From Streptomyces sp. NBC_01788 (GTDB taxonomy: Bacteria; Actinomycetota; Actinomycetes; Streptomycetales; Streptomycetaceae): DNA of 64,000 bases. The notes below the pieces were generated by a model. It worked only from the letters and a program-made list of their open reading frames with translations. It made no database searches and was not told where the DNA came from. The position numbers and the translations under genes were made by a program. Shown piece by piece: positions 1-7,444 of this stretch (its first letter is position 1; every line of letters starts with the position of its first letter). The stretch is from the NCBI RefSeq assembly GCF_035917575.1, contig NZ_CP109090.1, positions 5,022,001-5,086,000 of the forward strand, in the 5' to 3' direction.

Positions 1-227
1 GGGCACCGGCGGCCTGTCTCGTCGCGGTCCGTGCTGCTGGTGTCGCGTCCTGTGCTGCTCCACTGGACCAACCTAGGTCTGCTTATGTGGCGAATAGCCC
101 GCCAGACACGCCGGGTGTCGCAGCCTGGCCAAGCGTTCGACCGTCGCGGGGGACCGGGTACGACACGCCGTAGACTGGTGGATCGGCCGCCTGGCCCACA
201 GTCTCCTCACGTACGGGAAGTCGCAAC
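1..227. other. Upstream region of ychF
   Basis: No convincing gene is visible. The region should hold the ychF promoter. A TAGACT hexamer at 171-176 is a possible -10 element, but I see no good -35 at the right distance, so I do not call a promoter. Confidence 0.4.
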
Positions 228-1316
<1,089 letters not shown>

Positions 1317-1364
1317 CCGGTGACTTAACACCACTTCGCTGATCTGGCAAACGCGCAGGTCAAA

Positions 1365-1402
1365 TGGGGTCTGACTCTTCGGGGTCAGGCCCCATGATTT
1401 TT
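1365..1402 (+). terminator. Rho-independent-like terminator after ychF
   Basis: TGGGGTCTGAC (1365-1375) pairs with GTCAGGCCCCA (1384-1394), with one G-T wobble, around an 8-base loop. It is followed by TGATTTTT. It lies 49 bases after the ychF stop and is on the island side of the repeat, so it probably arrived with the island. Confidence 0.75.
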
Positions 1403-1488
1403 ACCGTGCTGGATAGGTGCTGGATTTTCTGACCTCTCGTCACCTGTCATCACCCCTCATATCCGTACCGTGCTGGATTCGTGCTGGA
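1402..1488. repeat. Paired direct repeats containing GTGCTGGA
   Basis: A 23-base block at 1402-1424 recurs at 1466-1488 with 21 of 23 identities, 64 bases downstream. Each block holds two copies of GTGCTGGA spaced 11 bases apart, giving four copies in under 90 bases. Short direct repeats next to an attachment core are typical of arm-type recombinase or excisionase sites. That role is inferred from position only. Confidence 0.5.
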
Positions 1489-2019
1489 CGCCGACGAACT
1501 GCGTGGACACCCCGGGCGCGCTTGCCGTGCGGCCGGGGCGGCGGAGCCCACGGGCATGCCGCAGGTCGATGGCGCCCGCCAGGCTTGCACGGACGCAGTT
1601 CCGCGCCGGTCAGCCGTCCAGGTCGTCGGCCTCGCGGACAGACGGCCCGAGGTCCTCCATGAGCATGCCGAGCAGAACGGTGGCCCGCCGCACCCGCGAG
1701 GCCCTCGTCCAACATGCCCAACAACCTGCCCGACGAAGGGAAGACCGTGGCCCAGTAGACCGACGACCGCTCCGCGACAACCGATCACCCGCCGCACTAC
1801 CGACGAACCGGTCGAGGCGGCGAACCCGCCCGGCTGGGACCTCCCAGTGCGCAATCGTGGCCATCGGCGTAGTGATGGGCATCATCGGCCTCGCCCCGAT
1901 CTTCGGCCCGCACCTGACCGGACACCTGCCCCCGTTCCCCGTGGCCGGTCGGCAGGGGCGCGGGTTGACCGTCCGTTGTTGACCTGCGCACCGTGGTAAC
2001 ACCTTGGTATGGTTGCGGT
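1489..2019. other. Gene-poor stretch of island, probable remnants
   Basis: Open frames exist on both strands but none has convincing coding character or a recognisable domain. A minus-strand frame near 1615-1690 reads like a protein tail (LLGMLMEDLGPSVREADDL). A plus-strand frame near 1846-1935 gives a hydrophobic stretch (VAIGVVMGIIGLAPIFGPH). Both could be fragments of decayed small genes. I cannot assign them. Confidence 0.4.
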
Positions 2020-2262
2020 ATGGCGAAGACGAAGAAGGTCACGATCACACTGCCGGTAGAACTGCTGGAGAGCATGAAGGCGCATACGGACAACGTCTCC
2101 GGCTACATCACCGAGCTGGCCGAGCGCGCCGAGCGGCGCAGGCTTCTTCGGGAGGAGCTGGATCGCTATCAAGGGGAATTCGGTGCGTTCACCGATGAGG
2201 AGTTGGCCCAGGCCCGCGCGCTCCTGCACGGAACCGAGGGCGAGACGGAGCGCGCGGCGTGA
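2020..2262 (+). CDS. Antitoxin of a VapBC-like pair (ribbon-helix-helix type)
   Basis: An 80-residue protein beginning MAKTKKVTITLPVELLESM. The short beta strand (KKVTITLP) followed by two predicted helices is the ribbon-helix-helix DNA-binding fold of CopG-like antitoxins. The C-terminal half is acidic and helical, as expected for a toxin-binding tail. I chose the ATG at 2020 over an in-frame GTG at 1993 because the family motif starts there. The sequence just upstream carries GGTAT-containing repeats that could be both promoter and autoregulatory operator on a near-leaderless transcript. The stop overlaps the toxin start by 4 bases (GTGA), so the two are translationally coupled. It should neutralise the downstream PIN toxin and repress the operon. 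High confidence for the pair, moderate for the fold. Confidence 0.82.
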   Translation: MAKTKKVTITLPVELLESMKAHTDNVSGYITELAERAERRRLLREELDRYQGEFGAFTDEELAQARALLHGTEGETERAA

Positions 2263-2654
2263 ACATCGAGTTCCTGGTGCTCGACTCGCAGGGTTTCTCC
2301 TCATGGATCGACCGAGACCGCAAGGTGATGCAGCTCCTGGAGCAGGCGGAGCGTGACGGGGTCGATGTCGCCATGTCGGCTGCCACGATCATCGAAGTCT
2401 CGTACGGGGGCGTGGACCTGGCACGGCTGAACTGGCTGTTGTCCCGAATTCGCGTGGAAGCGGTGACGAAGGAGAGCGCCCGCCGCAGCGCCCAACTCCT
2501 GAAAGGGGCCGGGCTGCACGGGCACAAGTACGCCATCGACGCCATGGTCGCCGAGGTGGCGCTGCGTCTGCCGGGGCCGGTGGCGGTACTCACCTCCGAT
2601 GCCGACGACATGGTCAAGTTGTGTGGGCAGCGGGTGCGGGTCATCGGCCTGTAG
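2259..2654 (+). CDS. vapC: VapC-like PIN-domain ribonuclease toxin
   Basis: A 131-residue PIN-domain protein. The acidic metal-binding residues of the family are in place: Asp in LVLDSQGF near residue 9, Glu in TIIEVSYGG near 45, Asp in KYAIDAMVAEVAL near 94-96, and Asp residues in TSDADDM near 115. PIN toxins cleave RNA, often tRNA or rRNA, when not bound by antitoxin. The GTG start lies inside the antitoxin stop (GTGA overlap), the usual antitoxin-first arrangement. All expected motifs are present, so the toxin is probably functional even though the surrounding island is decayed. This would select for retention of the segment. Confidence 0.87.
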   Translation: MNIEFLVLDSQGFSSWIDRDRKVMQLLEQAERDGVDVAMSAATIIEVSYGGVDLARLNWLLSRIRVEAVTKESARRSAQLLKGAGLHGHKYAIDAMVAEVALRLPGPVAVLTSDADDMVKLCGQRVRVIGL

Positions 2655-2949
2655 CCGTGTGCGCTTGCGGCTCTTCCCGCGGCGCGGAGGCACTTCGCAG
2701 GCCGCTCGACCTGGCGGACTGCCTCGGCAGCCATCAAGGCCGGGAGGAGCTGCTCAGCGGAGCCCTGCGGAGGTATCGGAGTGACCGGTGCCATCGTGGC
2801 CCCGGAGCGGAGTGACCGCGGAGGTTTCGGGCTGGAGCCTCGACCTTTCGCACGCCGAGGCTCGTAGCTGTTGCGTAGAGCTGTCGGCGCCGAGTCTTCT
2901 CGTATTCTGTCGCCGCTCCCGTGCTGGGACGGTGCCGGGATGCGCCTAC
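2655..2949. other. No recognisable gene
   Basis: Several frames are open but none resembles a known protein. The reading frame of the downstream cupin runs through this stretch from 2788 without its usual N-terminal sequence. The cupin's own beginning was probably lost here. Confidence 0.4.
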
Positions 2950-3288
2950 ATGATCGAGCCGCCTGCTGAACCGTCCCGCCTGGTCGCCGCCCTGGTCCGC
3001 TTCACCCCCGGCGCCCGCACCAACTGGCACTCCCACGCCCTGGGTCAGGTCCTGTACATCACCGACGGCGTCGGCCTGGTCGGCACTCGCGACGGCAATG
3101 TCGTACGCGTCAGCGCCGGCGAGACCGTCAGGTGCCCGGCCGGCGAGGAACACTGGCACGGCGCCACCGACACCGACCTCATGGCGCACATCGCCCTCGT
3201 GGTCGGTGACGGCAACGGCGACGGCACCACCTGGCTGGAGCCCGTCACCGACCAGCAGTACGCGGAAACCCTCGCCAGCCGCCGCTGA
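2950..3288 (+). CDS. Cupin-domain protein, probably 5'-truncated
   Basis: A small single-domain cupin. Cupin motif 1 is visible as RTNWHSHALGQVLYI with metal-binding His residues, and motif 2 as CPAGEEHWHGATD. Relatives carry about 20-40 extra N-terminal residues before the PSRLVAALVRFTPGART strand. Here the sequence matches only from about IEPPAEPSR onward. The ATG at 2950 is the best surviving start but has no clear ribosome binding site. An in-frame start at 2788 would add 54 unrelated residues. Cupins of this type often accompany zinc alcohol dehydrogenases, and the remnant of one lies just downstream on the other strand. The protein may be non-functional. The substrate is unknown. Confidence 0.68.
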   Translation: MIEPPAEPSRLVAALVRFTPGARTNWHSHALGQVLYITDGVGLVGTRDGNVVRVSAGETVRCPAGEEHWHGATDTDLMAHIALVVGDGNGDGTTWLEPVTDQQYAETLASRR

Positions 3289-3381
3289 CCAGCCTGCCCG
3301 CCGGGCGGGCCTGAGCTCGGTCCGGCTGCCGGCCCCGGCCGGGCCGGGCTCACGCCGCTGAGGCGACACCGCAGAGCCCGG

Positions 3382-3596
3382 TCAGGGGCGGGTGTGTTGG
3401 CCCACGGCGCGGCAGAGGGTGAGGAGCACCTTGGTGGCTCGGCGCTCGTCCATGGCCTTGTAGCCCTCGGGGGCCTGGTCCAGGGGCAGGGTGAGGTCGA
3501 AGACCTTGCCGGGGTCGATCTTGCGGTCCCAGATGAGCTGGATCAGGTCGGGCAGGAACCGGCGCACGGGGGCCGGGCCGCCGAGGGTGTGGATGC
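3382..3596 (-). pseudogene. Zinc-type alcohol dehydrogenase, C-terminal fragment
   Basis: The minus strand encodes about 70 residues matching the end of zinc-dependent alcohol dehydrogenases: GGPAPVRRFLPDL, then DRKIDPGKVFDLTLPLDQ and EGYKAMDERRATKVLL. The catalytic zinc site, structural zinc lobe and Rossmann fold are all missing. Homology stops near 3596, where ISAzo13-like transposase sequence begins on the opposite strand. The gene was therefore cut by a mobile element. It is convergent with the cupin gene. Confidence 0.78.
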
Positions 3597-3838
3597 AGGG
3601 GGCCCGGTTGCTGGGTCATGGTGGGATTCGGTTGGTGGCGCGCGCGGCCGGTGTCCGGGAGGGCACGGTCTCGCGGGGTGTGGCCGAACTGGAGTCGGAC
3701 GAGGGTCCGTTGGGGCGGGTGCGCCGGCCCAGCGGGGCCGCAAGCGGTCGGCTGACCTGGACCCCCAACTGGTGCCGGCGTTGCTGGCACTGGTCGAGCC
3801 GGATATGTGCGGAGACCCGATGTCGGCGCTGCGCTGGA
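3597..3838 (+). pseudogene. ISAzo13-family transposase fragment, frameshifted
   Basis: The plus strand reads ARLLGHGGIRLVARAAGV, then GTVSRGVAELESDEG and LGRVRRP in one frame. It continues in another frame as GRKRSADLDPQLVPALLALV and MSALRWT. This is the N-terminal helix-turn-helix region of ISAzo13-type transposases. The two frames join across the G-run at 3734-3737, where one base is missing relative to the expected RPGGGRKR. The very N-terminus is absent on the left. On the right the reading stops abruptly at IS5-derived sequence near 3838. Clearly dead. Confidence 0.72.
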
Positions 3839-4454
3839 CGGTGATGTCCTTCACTGCCCCGTGGGTGACCACGGCGTCCTTGAAACCCTGGTCGACCAGG
3901 ACCTTCTCCAGGCGCATCCCGCATCGTTCGGCCGCCTGGTCCAGCAGGGCGATGCCGGCCTCGTTGTCGTGCGCGCTCGCGGCGAGGACCACCACACCGA
4001 TGATCAGGCCCAGCACGTCGACGGCGAGTCCCCGCTTCCTGCCGGGCGTCTTCTTGTTCGCGTCCAGTCCTGTCGTCTTCTTCGGCACCCCGGCCGCCAC
4101 GCGGACGGACTGGGTGTCGATGATCACGAGCGACGGGTCCTCTAATCGTCTGGCCCGCTCCCGCACCTGGCAGCGCAGGATCTCCTGGATCCGCTGGTCA
4201 AGGCCGTCCTGGCGCCACACGGTGAAGTAGTAGAACACCGCCGACCAGGCCGGAAGGTCGTGCGGCAGGAGCCGCCACTGACAGCCCGTCCGGTTCTGGT
4301 AGAGCAGCGCGTTCACGACCTCGCGCAGGTCGCAGGAGCCCGGGTTCCCGGTCGCCGACCGCGCCACCCGCTCCTGTTTCCATGCGGTGACCAGCGGCTC
4401 GATCAACGCCCATTGTTCGTCGGACAAGTCGGTTGAGTACGGCATCCGTTCCAT
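3839..4454 (-). pseudogene. IS5-family transposase, 3'-truncated
   Basis: The minus strand encodes the N-terminal two thirds of an IS5-group DDE transposase: MERMPYSTDLSDEQWALIEP, CQWRLLPHDLPAW, the first catalytic Asp in LVIIDTQSVR, and the second in EKVLVDQGFKD. After VVTHGAVKDIT the homology ends. The open frame then continues through ISAzo13 sequence as nonsense. The third catalytic residue (the Glu region normally near VVEQTN) is lost, so it cannot transpose. I did not find clear terminal inverted repeats. The junction with the ISAzo13 fragment at about 3838 suggests one deletion that removed both 3' ends. Confidence 0.78.
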
Positions 4455-4642
4455 GCCGCGACCTCGTCATGCACACGACATGACACGGGGATGGAACCGT
4501 TCCAGCCACGGGGCGAGCTGTCCGCAGACAGTCCGCAGGACACCCGCAAGCGACCGTCAGGACCCAACGCTCGCCAACGAAGAAGCGCCTGGTCAGGGCG
4601 TTCTGTTGGGCTCCGCCGCAGGTCAGAATCGACGGGCAGACA

Positions 4643-4660
4643 TTCCGCTTCAACGTGTAG
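4643..4660 (+). other. Putative right attachment site (attR)
   Basis: TTCCGCTTCAACGTGTAG repeats the last 18 bases of ychF with 16 identities and the same reading of FRFNV-stop. Upstream sequence is unlike ychF. The intrinsic terminator expected after ychF follows 22 bases later. See the island entry. Confidence 0.6.
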
Positions 4661-4681
4661 TTGCGTCACCTACGCAGTCAG

Positions 4682-4713
4682 AAGGGGCCGGACGCTGCTG
4701 CGTCCGGCCCCTT
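4682..4713 (+). terminator. Strong terminator hairpin, probably the ancestral ychF terminator
   Basis: AAGGGGCCGGACGC (4682-4695) and its exact reverse complement (4700-4713) form a 14-bp perfect stem with a TGCT loop. No T-run follows, as is common in high-GC actinobacteria. It lies just outside the right island repeat. Confidence 0.8.
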
Positions 4714-4795
4714 GACGAATCCACGGGACGGAATGCTCTGCCAGCCCCCAGGGCGACCGCGCCGAGCGGGGCTGAATAAGCCCCGTCAGGGGTGT

Positions 4796-5055
4796 TCAGG
4801 TGTCATAGACGGTGGAGCGGTGACCGACGTGTACCACCCACACCACCAACTCGCCGTTGCCGATCGTGTAGATCACCCGTCGCCCATCCGTAGGCGGCGG
4901 CGGTCGGGCTGGGAGACCGGGGAGGCGGTGTCGAACCCGAGAGGGCCGGTCTCCAGCTCGGTCAGTTTGGCCAGGATGCGGAGGGCCGCGCCGCGCGGGA
5001 CTTTGCGGAGCTCGGCCTGGGCCTCGGGCCGGAAGACGGTGCGGTACTCACTCAC
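4796..5055 (-). pseudogene. RelE/ParE-type toxin, inactivated by a 4-base deletion
   Basis: From the GTG at 5055 the frame reads MSEYRTVFRPEAQAELRKVP, then LRILAKLTELETGPLGFD and PDRRRLRMGDG before a stop at residue 61. In the other frame the missing part is intact: RVIYTI, then NGELVVWVVHVGHRSTVYDT-stop, ending at 4796. Compared with the family motif GDYRVIYTI, four bases are missing right after GAC near 4879. Without the C-terminal strands and catalytic tail the product cannot be an mRNA interferase. The start overlaps the end of the antitoxin by 8 bases, as in intact Phd/RelE pairs. Confidence 0.82.
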
Positions 5056-5316
5056 TGCGCGCCAGTGTCTCCCTCATGACGTCCTCGATCGGGATGCCGG
5101 GTGCAGGGTTGGCCATGCGCTCGTCGATGTCCGGTTGATCTCGCGCTCTTCCCATTCCTGGTACCTGCGCAGCACCTCGATGGAGACCACCGCGGCGACC
5201 TCCTTGCCGCGGCGCGTGATGACAGTAGGCACGTCGCTGCGATCGGCGCGCTCCACGACCTCGGCGAGGTGTGCGCGCACATCGCGGATGGACTCTGTGG
5301 GCAGCGGCTGCGTCAT
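5048..5316 (-). pseudogene. Phd/YefM-type antitoxin, frameshifted near its 3' end
   Basis: From the ATG at 5316 the frame gives MTQPLPTESIRDVRAHLAEV, then VPTVITRRGKEVAAVVSIEV and QEWEEREINR. These are the complete DNA-binding N-terminal domain. After INR the frame shifts. Restoring one base (ATC for A-C, near 5134) gives a tail reading IDERMANPAPGIPIEDVMRE and TLARSE that ends at 5048, overlapping the toxin. The shifted product (end at 5074) keeps the dimer/DNA-binding part but has lost the toxin-binding tail. It could still act as a repressor. Both partners of this pair are therefore damaged. Confidence 0.78.
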
Positions 5317-5449
5317 GCGCTCAAGCGTGCCGAATGTCCCATGTGTGCACAACAGGTCTTCGGAGTAGGCCCCACTTCGCGGCGGTCGCGCGTGCTGGAT
5401 GCGTTGAATGGTGCGTCTCCGTCGGGACGTCGCGCCAGCCCCTGCCCAC

Positions 5450-6136
5450 TCACTGAGAGGTGCTTGCCGCCTGCTCGGCCTTCTCTCCCGTGGGGCCCGC
5501 CGCGAACCATGTGCCGCCCACGCCCTGCCCGTTCAGATCGCCCGGCCTGCTGTCGCCGGCGAAGCGGTAGACCGGCCAGCCGCCGACGGTGAGCTGGACC
5601 TGGCCGTCCTGGCGGCGGATCGCGCCGACGTCCTTCTGGTCCACGCCCGCCAGGTAGACGTTGCCGCCCTGCTTGATGGTCACGGGGGGCCATCGCACGG
5701 CGCAGTCGTCGTTGCAGTTGGACAGCGACGGCTGGGCCGAGTCGTTGTCGAAGCGGTACAGCGCTGCCTGGTTGATGTTGATCAGGTGCGGTGAGAACAG
5801 GGGCGCCGAGGTCACCGCCGACAGCTGGACCCACTTCGGGGGCTCCTCCTGGAGGACGGCCCCGACGACGGTGCCGCCGTTGCCGCTCAGGCCCGCTTCC
5901 TGGGCGGTGGAGTCGACGACCTGCAGTGTGCTGTTGTCCGCGCTCCGGCCGTCCGCCGCGGCCGGGGAGGACGCGGGTGCGGGGGCCGAGGCCGTCTGCG
6001 GGGCACTGTCGCCGATCTGGATGGTCTTGCCGCAGGCGGACATGCCCGTGACGCCGCACAGGACGAAGGTGAGGCCGGCGGCGGTCCGGCGCGCGGTGGT
6101 GCTGCGGAACGGCAGGCCGGTGAGGAGCGAGGTCAT
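5450..6136 (-). CDS. SCO0930-family secreted lipoprotein
   Basis: A 228-residue protein starting at the ATG at 6136. An Arg-rich n-region and hydrophobic core lead to a lipobox (GMSAC) with the lipidated Cys at residue 35. A Pro/Ala/Ser-rich linker (SAPAPASSPAAADG) follows. The body contains the repeats typical of this family: ALYRFDNDSAQPSLSNCNDD with CAVRWPP, and later GGWPVYRFAGDSRPGDLNGQ with GVGGTWF. These are YxxD-like motifs near paired Cys and Trp residues. The family is found on the outside of the actinobacterial membrane and its biochemical role is unknown. It is divergent from the T7SS-like genes at 6280, with a shared intergenic region of about 140 bases. Confidence 0.83.
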   Translation of the reverse strand: MTSLLTGLPFRSTTARRTAAGLTFVLCGVTGMSACGKTIQIGDSAPQTASAPAPASSPAAADGRSADNSTLQVVDSTAQEAGLSGNGGTVVGAVLQEEPPKWVQLSAVTSAPLFSPHLININQAALYRFDNDSAQPSLSNCNDDCAVRWPPVTIKQGGNVYLAGVDQKDVGAIRRQDGQVQLTVGGWPVYRFAGDSRPGDLNGQGVGGTWFAAGPTGEKAEQAASTSQ

Positions 6137-6279
6137 GCCTGCAACACGAGACAGAAGCGGAGAAGGTTCAACGCCTCCGGCGACCGCCCCGAAAACCGCC
6201 GGAGTTGAACGATCCGGCCCCCCGCACCCGTGTTGTACACACAGGTGAATCCTCATCGCACCGGAACGGGGACTCAAAG

Positions 6280-6576
6280 ATGGCTTCGGACATCAACATA
6301 CCCGGGAGTGAACTCCGGGAGGCCCAGGAGATGCTGGGCTTCGTGCACGACTTCATCGACATCGGGCACCACACGTTCGACTTCGATGCGGCCTTCGGTC
6401 GGGAGCTGTCCCGGGGTTCCGCCCAGAACTTCGAGAACAAGTGGGAGGACGGCAAGCACCAGTTGCAGAAGCAGGTGCAGGGCATCCGGGACGCGATCGG
6501 CAGCATCCTGGACTCGTTCGAGAAGACCGACCTCGACGCCGTGTCCAACCTGGAGATCGGAAGCGAAGGAGCCTGA
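6280..6576 (+). CDS. Small WXG100-like protein
   Basis: A 98-residue, mostly helical acidic protein with no signal peptide. The N-terminal part (SELREAQEMLGFVHDFIDIG) and the C-terminal part (QLQKQVQGIRDAIGSILDSF) could form the two helices of an ESX-type hairpin. The turn between them carries a WxG-like element, KWEDG. Size and layout fit a WXG100 relative, and the location at the edge of an EssC-like/WXG100 locus supports this. I chose the ATG at 6280, where sequence with coding character begins, over an in-frame start at 6205. It probably forms an operon with the next gene. Function in secretion is inferred. Confidence 0.72.
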   Translation: MASDINIPGSELREAQEMLGFVHDFIDIGHHTFDFDAAFGRELSRGSAQNFENKWEDGKHQLQKQVQGIRDAIGSILDSFEKTDLDAVSNLEIGSEGA

Positions 6577-6656
6577 GCCGTCGGCGGCTCGGTGTGCGCG
6601 GCGGGAAGGCGGCAGTGAGGAGTGTGTTCGATGGTGGACGAGACGATCGGTGACCG

Positions 6657-7301
6657 ATGAGTACTGCTGCACAGCGCTTCGTGCTTGACATTCCGGATCT
6701 GTGGAACCAACTGGACCTCTCCGGTGAGGACTTGGCCCAGGTGCGTGCGCGGGCGCTGGCCTCGACCCGGGATCCCCGGGGGAAGGCCCGGATCAACGAC
6801 ATGTTCCGTCAGGGGCGGGAGGTGAGCCGGGCCGCACGCCGCCATGGAGCGCTCCTGGCGGTGGGGACGGCGACGATGTACCCCGACGGCCTCTTCATGG
6901 CGTACGGGATGGTGTTCGCCGTCACCACTCCTCAGGGTGAGGAGCTGACGCTGCCGGTGCTGTCCGCGCGGCTCGGCGTCTCCTCGGCGACCGGGGCCGC
7001 GCCGAAGGACCGGGTCATCGCCTCCGCGAAGGTGCCCCATGTGGGCACGGTGGCCCGGGTCACCGGTACCGAAGTGACGCGGCTGACCGGGGACATCGAC
7101 GTCAAGCTGCTCACGATGCACACCATGATGCCGGTGCCGGGCACCACCGAGGACTTCCTCGTGGTCACCTTCGCCAGCCCCAATCTGCCGTTGAAGAGCG
7201 AGGCGTACGACCTGTTCGACGCCATCACCAGCACCTTCCGCTTCGTGACGGACGACGGTGTCCAGGTCACGGTGGACAGCGACGGAGGGGTCGCCGCCTG
7301 A
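6657..7301 (+). CDS. Uncharacterised protein linked to the T7SS-like locus
   Basis: A 214-residue soluble protein with no signal peptide or membrane segment. I recognise no named domain. The middle is rich in beta-strand residues (GALLAVGTATMYPDGLFMAY, then GEELTLPVLSARLGVSS). The C-terminal part (EDFLVVTFASPNLPLKSEAY, DLFDAITSTFRF) looks like an alpha/beta fold. It follows the small WXG-like gene by 80 bases on the same strand and ends at a strong terminator at 7324-7358. One possibility is a cytoplasmic chaperone for the WXG-like protein, as EspG is in mycobacteria, but I see no sequence proof. Confidence 0.7.
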   Translation: MSTAAQRFVLDIPDLWNQLDLSGEDLAQVRARALASTRDPRGKARINDMFRQGREVSRAARRHGALLAVGTATMYPDGLFMAYGMVFAVTTPQGEELTLPVLSARLGVSSATGAAPKDRVIASAKVPHVGTVARVTGTEVTRLTGDIDVKLLTMHTMMPVPGTTEDFLVVTFASPNLPLKSEAYDLFDAITSTFRFVTDDGVQVTVDSDGGVAA

Positions 7302-7323
7302 CCGGCGTCCACGACGGAACAAA

Positions 7324-7358
7324 GAAGGGCGGCCGGGTGCTTCACCCGGCCGCCCTTC
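7324..7358. terminator. Bidirectional terminator between convergent genes
   Basis: GAAGGGCGGCCGGGTG (7324-7339) and its exact complement (7343-7358) form a 16-bp perfect stem with a CTT loop. Flanking A and T residues allow it to work in both directions. It separates the plus-strand pair ending at 7301 from the minus-strand ATPase gene ending at 7445. Confidence 0.85.
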
Positions 7359-7444
7359 GCGTCCCGCGGGCAGGGCCACTGTTCCGTGCCCGCGGGGGAA
7401 GGAGGCGCACCCGGCGAGGGGGAGTCAAGGGCGCACCTCCGGCT

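Larger units (their letters stand above)
1317..4642. mobile_element. Degenerate genomic island at the ychF 3' end
   Basis: The segment lies between two imperfect 18-bp repeats of the ychF 3' end. Its contents are typical of accessory DNA: a VapBC-type toxin-antitoxin pair, a truncated cupin gene, an interrupted alcohol dehydrogenase, and ISAzo13- and IS5-family remnants. Repeated 11-bp units near the left end (1402-1488) resemble arm-type integrase sites. The strong terminator at 4682-4713, just outside the right repeat, fits the terminator that ychF had before insertion. I find no integrase, excisionase or transfer gene, so the element looks immobile. Exact boundaries are inferred. Confidence 0.6.

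Noticed and set aside
1402..1488. Possible CRISPR-like repeat-spacer unit
   Set aside because: Only two blocks, no further spacers, and no cas genes in the window.
1481..1999. Plus-strand frame of 172 codons after ychF
   Set aside because: Pro/Arg/Thr-rich random composition with no domain. I treat the stretch as decayed DNA.
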